Below are positions 1 through 7,781 of a DNA stretch of 44,952 bases, piece after piece. Origin of the DNA: JANNOG01 sp031398915. GTDB lineage: Bacteria > Actinomycetota > Actinomycetes > Actinomycetales > JBBAYJ01. A program made the position numbers and the translations under genes. The stretch spans positions 1 to 44,952 of the forward strand of contig JANNOG010000105.1 in NCBI GenBank assembly GCA_031398915.1. The letters run 5' to 3'. Each line of letters opens with the position of its first letter. Position 1 is the first letter of the stretch. A model generated the notes under the pieces. It was not told the origin of the DNA. It did not search any database and was given only the letters and a program-made list of their open reading frames with translations.

Positions 1-812
1 TCGATGTCGATGCGCTGCGCGGCGGCGCGCCATCGCAATTGGTCCACCGCATCCGCCACCAGCCGGTCGACGTCCAGCAACTCGGTCGACGTCAACGGGT
101 CCACGACCTGCAATCGGGACAGCTCGATGATTTCCTGCACCAGTCGGGTGAGCCGTTCCGCCTCGACCCGCATCCGTTCGGCGAAGTGGCGGATCATCTC
201 CGGGTCGTCGGCGGCGTCGATCATGGTCTCGGCGAGCAGACTGATCGCTCCGACCGGGGTCTTGAGTTCGTGGCTGACGTTTGCCACGAAGTCGCGGCGA
301 ACCTCCTCGACGCGTCGAGCCTCGCTGCGGTCCTCCAGCAGCAGTAGCGCCATCCCGTTGCCGATCGGTGTGGCACGGGCCACGACGACGATGCTCACCG
401 CCCCGACCAGACCGCGTGGCAACTCCAGCTCCGCCTCGCACGTGGCGCCCAGTTCGAACGCGTCGCCCACCAGCGACCGCAGTTCGCTGTGGCGAAGCCC
501 GTCTTCGTAGACCAAGCCGAACCCGTACGCCGGCGGGGTGGCCCGAACGATCGTGTGCCCGGTGCGGACGACCACGGCGACGCTGCGCAGCGCAGAAAGG
601 ACGTCGATCAGGGTGTCCACGGTCGTCTCGGCGGTGGCAGTCTGGCCCACCACGGCCTGTCCAGGTGTCGCGATTCGTGGTGGGCTCACCCGACGCAATG
701 GTGCCACCCGGGCAAGACCGATACCGAGCACCACCCCGAGGACGCCGACCAGCACGGCGAGGAGTACCGCGTTCAACTCCACGAGGGAAGGGTAGTTCGG
801 ACATCGAGCCAT
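1..812 (-). CDS. senX3: SenX3-type sensor histidine kinase, N-terminal part (cut by window edge)
   Basis: Minus-strand frame open from the ATG at 812 to the window edge, about 270 residues. It has one N-terminal membrane segment (about residues 13-34), a PAS-like region, and a classical HisKA H-box with FVANVSHELKTP (His181), followed by helix residues such as LLAETM and LTRLVQEIIELSRL. The ATPase domain lies beyond the window. The family phosphorylates the response regulator RegX3/PhoP under phosphate limitation. The neighbours gpm, YbjN and mshA match the mycobacterial senX3 locus, which supports the name. An in-frame stop lies ten codons before the ATG. A GTG at codon 11 is an alternative start, and neither has a strong ribosome-binding site. 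Mycobacterial SenX3 is described with two membrane passes; only one is clear here. Confidence 0.9.
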   Translation of the reverse strand, partial: MARCPNYPSLVELNAVLLAVLVGVLGVVLGIGLARVAPLRRVSPPRIATPGQAVVGQTATAETTVDTLIDVLSALRSVAVVVRTGHTIVRATPPAYGFGLVYEDGLRHSELRSLVGDAFELGATCEAELELPRGLVGAVSIVVVARATPIGNGMALLLLEDRSEARRVEEVRRDFVANVSHELKTPVGAISLLAETMIDAADDPEMIRHFAERMRVEAERLTRLVQEIIELSRLQVVDPLTSTELLDVDRLVADAVDQLRWRAAAQRIDI

Positions 813-877
813 CCGCGACCAGATCGACGGTTACACCCAGTGACCGAAAGAACGACGACGCGTCGCGCCGCCCCGGA

Positions 878-1618
878 TCAGCGACCCTGGTTCGCCACCG
901 CCGCCACGGCAGTGGCTGCCGCCGCCGGGTCGAGGTAGCGACCCGGTCCACTCGGCCGCAGGTCGGCTCCTGCGAGTGAGTACACCAGCGGGATCCCGGT
1001 CGGAATGTTGAGTCCCGCGATGTCGGCGTCCGACACCCCGTCGAGATGTTTGACCAGCGCCCGCAGCGAGTTGCCGTGCGCTGCCACCAGGACGATCGCA
1101 CCCGCCCGCAGATCGGACGCGACGGAGGATTCCCAGTACGGCAGCATCCGGGCGACGACGTCTGCGAGGCATTCGGTCGTCGGCATGTCGATGCCCGTGT
1201 ACCTGGGGTCACCCGTCTGGGCGTACGGATCCCCCGGATCGATCGGCGGCGGAGGCGTGTCGTACGAGCGACGCCACAGCATGAACTGCGCCTCACCGAA
1301 CTGCTCCAGGGTCTGCTTCTTGTTCTTGCCCTGCAGGGCGCCGTAGTGACGTTCGTTGAGCCGCCACGACCGGCGCACGTCGACCCAGTGTCGGTCGCAC
1401 GCGTCGAGTGCCAGGTTGGCGGTGCTGATCGCCCGCCGCAACATCGAGGTGTGCACCACGTCCGGTAACAGTCCGGCGTCACGCAGCATCACTCCGGCCG
1501 AGCGGGCCTCGCCCGTCCCCCTGTCGGACAGGCCCACGTCGACCCAGCCGGTGAACTGGTCCAGCGCGTTCCATTCACTCTCGCCGTGACGGAGCAGGAT
1601 CAGAGTGGCCTCAGTCAT
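878..1618 (-). CDS. gpmA: 2,3-bisphosphoglycerate-dependent phosphoglycerate mutase
   Basis: 246 residues. It interconverts 3- and 2-phosphoglycerate in glycolysis and gluconeogenesis in the cytoplasm. The phosphohistidine motif LLRHGESEWN (His11) lies at the N-terminus and the second catalytic histidine in AAHGNSLRALVKHLDG. RRAISTANLAL, RLNERHYGALQGKNK and FTGWVDVGLSD are the standard dPGM motifs. The ATG at 1618 overlaps the last 8 bases of the mshA-ybjN gene, so translation is probably coupled. The C-terminal 20 residues are alanine-rich, as in other actinobacterial dPGMs. The gene order matches Mycobacterium, where gpm1 sits beside senX3. Confidence 0.96.
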   Translation of the reverse strand: MTEATLILLRHGESEWNALDQFTGWVDVGLSDRGTGEARSAGVMLRDAGLLPDVVHTSMLRRAISTANLALDACDRHWVDVRRSWRLNERHYGALQGKNKKQTLEQFGEAQFMLWRRSYDTPPPPIDPGDPYAQTGDPRYTGIDMPTTECLADVVARMLPYWESSVASDLRAGAIVLVAAHGNSLRALVKHLDGVSDADIAGLNIPTGIPLVYSLAGADLRPSGPGRYLDPAAAATAVAAVANQGR

Positions 1619-3419
1619 GGTCCAACCCTGGCAGATCGTCGAGGATGTCGCCGAACGCCGCGAGGTTGTCCCGCGGCAGACCCCGCGATCGGCGCCAGGC
1701 ATCCTCCGACCGGATGGCGTCGGCGAACCCTCGACGCAGCAATTCGTCGAACGACTCGTCCGCGGTGCGGGCCAGTGCACCCAGCAGCACGTCGAACGTG
1801 CTCGCCCCGCCCGGTGCCACGACCGCGGCGAGCGGGATGCGGCCCACCAGGTAGATGTCGCCGAGGCGGTCGACCGCGAACGCCACACCGGGCAGTCGAG
1901 CGTTGCGCCCCAACAACCACTGGTGCACACCCGCGGCGTCTGATGCCGGTCGGCGGCACACGAAGGCCACCACCGACACGCTGTGCGCCCCGACGAGGAT
2001 CGAGGTGGTCGTGACCAGCCGGTGATCACCGGGTAGCGAGGCCACGATCTCACCCGGTCGGACCCCGGCGACATGACCGATCCCCACTGCCCGCAGGTGC
2101 GCCGATACGACCGCGGCGCCGCGCTCACGATCGGGTGGCGGGTGGGCGACGCGGCGGTAGACGTCCAGCGTGGCGGCGGCCGTCGCCGACCAGGTGAATG
2201 CTGCGGCATGAGTTCGCGCGCCGTCTCCGAGGCGGCGCAACAGTGCGGCATCGTCCAGCAGTGCGGCGATCGCGTCCGCCCAGGTCTGCGGATCGCGGCC
2301 ATCGACCAGAACTCCGGAACGCCCGTCCGCGACAGCGTCCCGGAGCCCACCCACTGCAGCGGCGATCACCGGGGTACCGCTCGCCTGCGCCTCCAGGGCG
2401 ACCAGTCCGAACGATTCGTGGCGTGACGGGATGGCGACCAGATCGACGGCCCGGTACCACTTCACCAGCTGATCGCGTGGCACCCGATCGCGGGTGACGA
2501 CGACATCGTCGACCTCCGACTCGACGGCGACTGAGTCCAACCAGCCCGGCTCGCCGTCGCCGGACACCCCACCGACGACCACCAGGGTGGGCGGCGTGCG
2601 ACCGGCTCGGCGCAGCACCGCGAGGGCTCGGACCAGCAGGTCGGGCCCCTTGTGCGGCTGGACGCGCCCGACGAACAGGACGAGCGGCCCGGTAGCCGGC
2701 AGGCCCAACTCCGTACGAAGCTTGAGCCGCTGGGCGTCGTTGCCGCCTTCGCTGCCGCCGTCTCTGCCGGCGCCGGGCGAGAACCGGCCGAGGTCGACGC
2801 CCGGCGCGATGACGTGTATCCGATCCGCCGGGGCGCCGTAATGGGACGTCAGGTCGGTAGCCTCGCTGGCGGTGTTGACGATGAACGCATCGGCGGTCCG
2901 GGCGAGCCGGGCCTCACCGGTGAGGCGCACCGGTGGCTCGATCGCGAGGGCCTCCCCCGACGCGTCGTTCTTGACCGCCCCCATGGTGTGCATGGTGTGC
3001 ACCAGCGGTACGTGCCAGGCAGCTGCCAACACGGCTGCCACCTCGCCCGACAGCCAGTAGTGGCTGTGCACGACGTCGTACGGGCCATGGTCGGCGGCCA
3101 GGATGCCCGCCGCGACACGTGGCAGGACGTCGGGCAGGTCCTCCTTGGCAAGCCCGTCCACGCCCGGAATCTCGATCACCCGGAAGCTCGCAGGTCCCGT
3201 GACGACTGTGGTGACCTTCGCCGGGTCGATCCCCGCCGCCGGGTCGGTTCCGGCGGGCGAACCACTGCGGGTGTACACGTCCACCTGCACCCCGGACCTG
3301 GCCAGACAGGTCGCCAGCTCCGCGACGTACACGTTCATCCCGCCGGCGTCCCCGGCGCCCGGCGCGTCCAGCGGCGAGGTGTGGACACAGACCATGGCGA
3401 CTCGGGTGACGCTCGACAC
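1611..3419 (-). CDS. mshA: MshA glycosyltransferase fused to a YbjN domain
   Basis: About 602 residues. Residues 1 to about 425 are a GT4-family D-inositol-3-phosphate glycosyltransferase, the first step of mycothiol synthesis. They show GAGDAGGMNVYV (donor loop), HSHYWLSG, HTMHTMGAVKND, LFVGRVQPHKGPD and the retaining-transferase motif ESFGLVALEAQASGTP. From about residue 438 the same frame continues into a complete YbjN domain (LPGDHRLVTT, AFVCRRP, GVHQWLLGRNARL, DRLGDIYLVGR). In mycobacteria this domain is a separate gene between mshA and gpm1. No in-frame ATG, GTG or TTG lies just before the YbjN part, so this is a true fusion. The start is uncertain: GTG 3419 is chosen; ATG 3395 and GTG 3437 or 3455 are possible. 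Confidence 0.92.
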   Translation of the reverse strand: MSSVTRVAMVCVHTSPLDAPGAGDAGGMNVYVAELATCLARSGVQVDVYTRSGSPAGTDPAAGIDPAKVTTVVTGPASFRVIEIPGVDGLAKEDLPDVLPRVAAGILAADHGPYDVVHSHYWLSGEVAAVLAAAWHVPLVHTMHTMGAVKNDASGEALAIEPPVRLTGEARLARTADAFIVNTASEATDLTSHYGAPADRIHVIAPGVDLGRFSPGAGRDGGSEGGNDAQRLKLRTELGLPATGPLVLFVGRVQPHKGPDLLVRALAVLRRAGRTPPTLVVVGGVSGDGEPGWLDSVAVESEVDDVVVTRDRVPRDQLVKWYRAVDLVAIPSRHESFGLVALEAQASGTPVIAAAVGGLRDAVADGRSGVLVDGRDPQTWADAIAALLDDAALLRRLGDGARTHAAAFTWSATAAATLDVYRRVAHPPPDRERGAAVVSAHLRAVGIGHVAGVRPGEIVASLPGDHRLVTTTSILVGAHSVSVVAFVCRRPASDAAGVHQWLLGRNARLPGVAFAVDRLGDIYLVGRIPLAAVVAPGGASTFDVLLGALARTADESFDELLRRGFADAIRSEDAWRRSRGLPRDNLAAFGDILDDLPGLDHD

Positions 3420-3477
3420 CTCTGCTGACCCGGCCACAGCTGAAACGGTAGTCACGTCCGCGGCTACCGTGCGACTG

Positions 3478-4287
3478 ATGGCCGAGTCCCGGGGACCGCT
3501 GCGCCCGGTCGGACGGGCCACCCGCGGCACCACCCATCCCAATCGGTTGCGCCGGGTTGACACGTGGTTGGTCAGCCGCCACGGCCGACTGCTACGCGGC
3601 GCCGCCGACCCGCTGGTCGTCGACCTCGGGTTCGGCGCCCACCCGGTGACGGTGGTGGAACTGGCGTCCCGGCTGCGCCGCGTCCGGGCGGACATCGAGG
3701 TGGTCGGCGTCGAGATCGACCCGGACCGGGTCCGGACGGCACAGCGTGAGGCAGGCCCGATCGACCGGGTGAGCTTCGTCCACGGCGGGTTCGACCTCGC
3801 GCCGCTCGGGCCCCGCCGCGCCACCGTGATCCGTGCCTTCAACGTGCTGCGGCAGTACGACGCGGCGGAGGTCGCACCGACATGGGCGCTGCTGCGCCGC
3901 CGCCTGGCGCCCGGTGGGCTGCTGCTGGACGGGACCTGCGACGAGATCGGGCGGTTGGCGTCGTGGGTGGTGCTGGACGAGGCGGGTCCCCGCTGCCTGG
4001 TCATGGCCTGGCGGCTGGCCGGTCTGGGCCACCCGGGTGAGGTGGCCGCGCGTCTGCCGAAGATCCTCATCGAGCGCAATGTCGCGCCGTACCGGATCCA
4101 TCGATTCCTCACCGACCTGGACGCGGCATGGCGTCAGGCAGCGCCCCTCAGCGCGTGGGGCGCCAGGCAACGGTTCGCTGCAGCCGTCGCCGCCCTCGGC
4201 GTGGCCGGTTGGCCGGTTCGTGCCCCTCGTAACGGCCGAGACGGAGTGATCGAGGTCGACTGGGCGGCGATCGCACCTAGTGATTGA
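3478..4287 (+). CDS. Class I SAM-dependent methyltransferase, substrate unknown
   Basis: 269 residues from the ATG at 3478; a GTG at 3469 is also in frame. The Rossmann motif I is VVDLGFGAHPVTVVELA, followed by VVGVEIDPDRV (acidic residue that would bind the SAM ribose) and a post-motif segment LAPGGLLLDGTCDE. No substrate-specific motif is recognisable. It is transcribed divergently from mshA with starts only about 60 bp apart, so the promoters must overlap. No Shine-Dalgarno sequence is visible, suggesting leaderless translation. The 3' end overlaps the convergent membrane-protein gene by 11 bp. Methyltransferase genes of this type are often seen beside mshA in actinobacteria, but I know of no demonstrated role. 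Confidence 0.85.
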   Translation: MAESRGPLRPVGRATRGTTHPNRLRRVDTWLVSRHGRLLRGAADPLVVDLGFGAHPVTVVELASRLRRVRADIEVVGVEIDPDRVRTAQREAGPIDRVSFVHGGFDLAPLGPRRATVIRAFNVLRQYDAAEVAPTWALLRRRLAPGGLLLDGTCDEIGRLASWVVLDEAGPRCLVMAWRLAGLGHPGEVAARLPKILIERNVAPYRIHRFLTDLDAAWRQAAPLSAWGARQRFAAAVAALGVAGWPVRAPRNGRDGVIEVDWAAIAPSD

Positions 4288-5323
4288 GGCCGGCGGGGAC
4301 GGTCAGCACGACCTCGTCGTCGCCGACCTCGACCACCACCCGAGACAACCCCACGACGGCCCGGGCAGCCAGCGCCGCGTCGGCGGAGACGACGACCACG
4401 GTGCCCACAGCCTGGTCGGGTTGAGGCACCAGGCGAACGGTCACCACCCCAGAGGACACCGCCTCCAACGACCGAGCAGCCGCGGCCCGCACCGCCCGCC
4501 TGGCCGGGGTGTCGACGACCGGCGCGTCGTGACCCGCGTCGTCCAGGAGCACCACTCGCACCCCCCGGGCCCGGGCCGCCCAGGCAGCCGCGGATACGGC
4601 AGCGTCAACGATGCCGCGACCGCGAATGCTGTCTCGCAACCCGCTCTCCAGCAGTCGGCACTCCTTGACCAGTCGCCGTCCCGGTGTCTCGCCGTCGGCG
4701 AGTCGCGACAGCACCGGGGCGGCCAGGCGGGCCACGTCAGCCATCCGGTCGGCGCGCTCACCATCGCCCACCCGGACCGCGGCGGCGAACTCACTGGCGA
4801 CGACCCGCTCGGCGTGAGCCCGATCGACGTCGACCCGCGAGCGCCGCATCAGGACACCGACACCGACACACACCACGACCGCGGCCGTCGGCGTCGTCAC
4901 CCGATAGAGGCCCTCCACCCATCCGGGTCCCAGAGCGCTCCACCACAGGGTGACCGCTGCGCTGGTGGCAGCGCCCACGACACCGAGAACCGGGAGACCG
5001 CGCAGCACCACGCCGCCCATCGGGACGGCGACCAGACTCGGGTACCACATCGCATAGCTGGGGCGACCCTCGGGCAGCACGACCACCACCAGCAGGGTCG
5101 CCGCCACGACGGCCGCGACCACGCCGACGGCCACCGGGGTGGCGAGCCCGGTCGGGGCGCGCACCAGCACGGCGAGGCACGAACCGACCATCAGGACCAG
5201 GCCCGCGTAGTACGGCACCGGGTCGGCGACCTTGTAGTCGTGGGTGATGGCGAGCACCACATGAGCCAGGGCGTACAGCACCACCGCCACGACGACGAGC
5301 AGCAGTCTGGGGCGACCGATCAC
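4277..5323 (-). CDS. Degenerate histidine-kinase-like membrane protein
   Basis: 348 residues. There are five or six hydrophobic segments in the first 165 residues, then a charged linker (RRSRVDVDRAHAERV) and a cytosolic part laid out like a LuxR-type sensor kinase. The dimerisation helix region (RADRMADVARLAAPVL, KECRLLESGLRDSIRGRG) has no usable phospho-acceptor histidine. The ATPase-like part (AWAARARGVRVVLLDD, ARSLEAVSSGVVTVRL) lacks the N-box asparagine and the glycine boxes. Its ATG overlaps the stop of the intact kinase gene upstream (ATGA), so the two proteins are probably made together. I infer a pseudokinase partner that senses or regulates through a heterodimer with that kinase. An unrelated membrane protein remains possible. 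Confidence 0.75.
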   Translation of the reverse strand: MIGRPRLLLVVVAVVLYALAHVVLAITHDYKVADPVPYYAGLVLMVGSCLAVLVRAPTGLATPVAVGVVAAVVAATLLVVVVLPEGRPSYAMWYPSLVAVPMGGVVLRGLPVLGVVGAATSAAVTLWWSALGPGWVEGLYRVTTPTAAVVVCVGVGVLMRRSRVDVDRAHAERVVASEFAAAVRVGDGERADRMADVARLAAPVLSRLADGETPGRRLVKECRLLESGLRDSIRGRGIVDAAVSAAAWAARARGVRVVLLDDAGHDAPVVDTPARRAVRAAAARSLEAVSSGVVTVRLVPQPDQAVGTVVVVSADAALAARAVVGLSRVVVEVGDDEVVLTVPAGLNH

Positions 5324-6552
5324 CTGGCGGCCTCCGTCACCGGCACCGGTTCGGGCCAGCTGAGTGCCACCCGAACGCCCTGCCCTGGAGCGGCGTTCAC
5401 GACCGCAGCGCCCCCCGCCTGCCGCATCCGACCCACAACCGAGACGGCCAGCCCCAGGCGCTCCGGAGGGACGTCGAGCGGATCGAAACCCTCGCCGTCG
5501 TCGCAGATGTCGACGGTCAGGACGTCCCCCACGGACGGGCGCGGCTCGGTCATCTCGCCGTCCGCTGCACCGCGAGCCCCGATCCTCACCTCCACCGTGG
5601 CCGGGTGGCCATCCCGGCTGGCGTGGCGCACGCTGTTGCGGACGACCTCTGCGGTGGCCTCGACCACCGCCCGAGCGACGGCCTCGGGTACGGGGCGCCC
5701 CTTCCCCGCCACGACATGGGCCTTCGGTGCAACCACCCGGACCCCGGACTCGATTCGCTCGCGCAGGTCGTCGAATGCCACGGTTGCCCCCTGACTGGTC
5801 GTCGCACCAGAATCCGCCAGCGACGCGAGGGCCTGGCGGGCCAGCAGCGAGACGTCGGGCGAACTGGGCGAGCGCACGGCCAGCAGCAGTGCGGCCAACA
5901 CCCGGTCGTGCAGCACACCGTCGACCTCGGCCCGGGCGTCGGCGGTGGCTGCCAGACCCGCGGCCTCGATGCTCGCGGCGACGGCTCGCCGGGCGTCGGC
6001 ATCCAGGTCTCGCGCCGCCGCGCGTGAGGCCCGAGCAAGCAGGGCCAGGGCGACGGACAGGACGAGGAGGAACCCGAACTCGACGGCCACCACGGCGATC
6101 GTGCCGTCACCCCCGACCGGGCCGATCCGTGACCGGGCGTACAGCCCGGCGACCGCAGCGCCGTAGGTGACACTCGACAGCAGCGAATCCAACGACGCGA
6201 CGGCAGCCATCGCCAGCGGCAGGGCCAGCCACAACCACGGCAACCGGGTGGCGGTCAGGCTGGGATCGGCCACACCCCACGGCCACAGCGCGACGAGGAT
6301 CCCGACCCCGCCCGACAGTCCGATGGCCGGCCAGCGCGCCCCTGTCGGTCGGATCGCCGAGATCAGCACTGCCGTGGCGAAGATGCCCATCACGGCGCCC
6401 GCGAGGGCATTCCACCAGGTGGACATCGCAGCGGCCTGGTCGAGCGCACCGTGCACCCAGGCGGGGGCAGTGAGCAGCGTGATCCAGCCCATCAGTCGAG
6501 CGGTGATCCGCGTGAGGGCCAGCGACCCGGGACCCACGTCGGTCTGGCTCAT
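5320..6552 (-). CDS. NarL-type membrane sensor histidine kinase
   Basis: 410 residues. About six membrane segments fill residues 15-172. A basic coiled linker (ARASRAAARDLDADARRA) then leads to an atypical H-box, EVDGVLHDRVLAALL, with His215. The GHKL ATPase has an N-box EVVRNSVRHA (Asn306), a G1 box DDGEGFDP and GLAVSVVGRMRQAGG. The H-box lacks the ERxRIARELHD consensus of classical NarL kinases and instead resembles the short HD-containing subfamily in actinobacteria. It lies 16 bp downstream of the response-regulator gene and overlaps the degenerate partner gene by 4 bp, giving a three-gene operon. The signal is not evident. Confidence 0.88.
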   Translation of the reverse strand: MSQTDVGPGSLALTRITARLMGWITLLTAPAWVHGALDQAAAMSTWWNALAGAVMGIFATAVLISAIRPTGARWPAIGLSGGVGILVALWPWGVADPSLTATRLPWLWLALPLAMAAVASLDSLLSSVTYGAAVAGLYARSRIGPVGGDGTIAVVAVEFGFLLVLSVALALLARASRAAARDLDADARRAVAASIEAAGLAATADARAEVDGVLHDRVLAALLLAVRSPSSPDVSLLARQALASLADSGATTSQGATVAFDDLRERIESGVRVVAPKAHVVAGKGRPVPEAVARAVVEATAEVVRNSVRHASRDGHPATVEVRIGARGAADGEMTEPRPSVGDVLTVDICDDGEGFDPLDVPPERLGLAVSVVGRMRQAGGAAVVNAAPGQGVRVALSWPEPVPVTEAAR

Positions 6553-6568
6553 CGCCGGTCCGGGTGGC

Positions 6569-7231
6569 TCACGGCCGAGGACCCTCGTCCAGCCCCGGGC
6601 CGCGCCGCAGGTAACCGTCCTCGACTGCTCGGTGATACAGGGCGAGCTTGGTGCCTGCGGGGCGGTCCACTTTCGCGTACTTGCGTCGCACCCTCAACAG
6701 ATATTCCTTGTAGGTGCCCAGGGTGATGTTCATCCGCCGCGCAGCCGACTTCATCTCCAGGCCCATCGCGTACAAGCGCAGCGCCTCGGACTCGCGGTCC
6801 GACAGATCCGGCCGCACCTCACTGGGGGCCGCGTCGAGCGCGGCTGCCCATTCGGTGGTCAGGAGCGGCTCACCTGCTGCAACCCGCAGGATCGCCGCCT
6901 CGAGGTCTGCCATCGACTGGTCCTTGCTCACCACCCCGAGTGCGCCGGCGGCGAGCGCCGCACGCAGTTCGGTGGGTTCGGCCAGGCTGGAGTACACGAT
7001 GACGTCGCTGCCGTTGTCGAGGAGTCGCCGGACGTTGTCCTCGGGCAACCGGTCGTCGTTGAGCTGGAGGTCGAGCAGCACGACGTCCACCTGGCCTGGT
7101 GCTATCACCCCTAATAGAGCGTCGACGGTCGAGGCACCCGCCATGACGTGGAGCGAGCCGAGTTCGGTGAGGCCGACACGAACGCCCTCACGAATCGCGG
7201 GGTGGTCGTCGACCGCGGCAACGGTGACCAT
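6569..7231 (-). CDS. NarL/LuxR-type response regulator
   Basis: 220 residues from the ATG at 7231. The receiver domain has the acidic pair Asp8-Asp9, phospho-acceptor Asp54 in VVLLDLQLNDD, Ser81/82 at the switch position and Lys103 in GVVSKDQ. The C-terminal winged-turn region begins LSDRESEALRLYAMGL and has a recognition helix with TYKEYLLRVRRKYAKV, more diverged than the usual TVKTHVSNIL. It is the first gene of the operon with the kinase and the degenerate kinase, so it presumably takes its phosphate from His215 of the kinase. Targets cannot be inferred. Two hairpins separate it from the upstream DUF2516 gene. Confidence 0.92.
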   Translation of the reverse strand: MVTVAAVDDHPAIREGVRVGLTELGSLHVMAGASTVDALLGVIAPGQVDVVLLDLQLNDDRLPEDNVRRLLDNGSDVIVYSSLAEPTELRAALAAGALGVVSKDQSMADLEAAILRVAAGEPLLTTEWAAALDAAPSEVRPDLSDRESEALRLYAMGLEMKSAARRMNITLGTYKEYLLRVRRKYAKVDRPAGTKLALYHRAVEDGYLRRGPGLDEGPRP

Positions 7232-7260
7232 TCACTCACCCGCCATCCAGCACCTCGACA

Positions 7261-7311
7261 AGAGAAAGGGCGGTACCAGCAAGCTCCTGCCCGAAGCTTG
7301 CGGCACCGCCC
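7261..7311 (-). terminator. Rho-independent terminator after the HbhA/DUF2516 block
   Basis: An interrupted inverted repeat pairs GGGCGGT (7268-7274) with ACCGCCC (7305-7311), and GCAAGCT (7279-7285) with AGCTTGC (7295-7301). Read on the minus strand the hairpin is followed at once by TTTCTCTT, the expected U-rich tail. It would end transcription coming from the DUF2516 gene before the response-regulator operon. Confidence 0.72.
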
Positions 7312-7392
7312 CCGCTTCCCCTGGACCCTGTGAAAGGGTTCTTTGACGCGCTGTAAGGCTAGGGGTTATCGAGCGAAATGACCTGCTCTGAA

Positions 7393-7431
7393 GGTGCAAT
7401 CCCGTGTCCCCTCTTTGGTGGACATCGCACC
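7393..7431. other. Nested inverted repeat downstream of the DUF2516 gene
   Basis: GGTGC (7393-7397) pairs with GCACC (7427-7431), and inside it TGTCC (7405-7409) pairs with GGACA (7420-7424). It starts about 15 bp past the DUF2516 stop codon and has no U-rich tail. It may be a first, weaker terminator or an mRNA 3'-end stabiliser. Confidence 0.4.
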
Positions 7432-7445
7432 TGGCAGGCCGACTC

Positions 7446-7766
7446 TCACCAGCCGCCGTAGGGCCCGCCACCGCGCCCACCCGGTCGGTACTGCCGCACG
7501 GCAGGACGCACATCGGCCAGGTAGACCCCCGCCGCCACGACGCTGAGCAGGACCAGGAAGTTCAGCGGGTTGTACAGCAGGACGAACACCACCGCGAGGG
7601 CGATCGTCAGCACGATCAACCAGAACGGCTTACTGCGCTTGCCCGCGTACGTGAATGCCTCCTTCGGGCGACGGATAACGTCCACCAGGCTGAATCCTGC
7701 AGCGATCAATGCCGCCAAGCCGAGGGCGAGGCTGACGAGGTACTGAAAGGGCCCCAGCAGATCCAT
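7446..7766 (-). CDS. DUF2516 family small membrane protein
   Basis: 106 residues from the ATG at 7766. Three hydrophobic segments are visible: about residues 8-30 (LVSLALGLAALIAAGFSLV), 48-66 (FWLIVLTIALAVVFVLL) and 69-86 (FLVLLSVVAAGVYLA). The conserved linker is RPKEAFTYAGKRSKPFW, and the tail DVRPAVRQYRPGGRGGGPYGGW is glycine- and tyrosine-rich. Its function is unknown. In mycobacteria this family member lies directly after the XRE regulator and hbhA, as here, which supports the family call and suggests co-transcription. It ends just before two hairpins. Confidence 0.88.
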   Translation of the reverse strand: MDLLGPFQYLVSLALGLAALIAAGFSLVDVIRRPKEAFTYAGKRSKPFWLIVLTIALAVVFVLLYNPLNFLVLLSVVAAGVYLADVRPAVRQYRPGGRGGGPYGGW

Positions 7767-7781
7767 GCCCGTGAGGTTACG

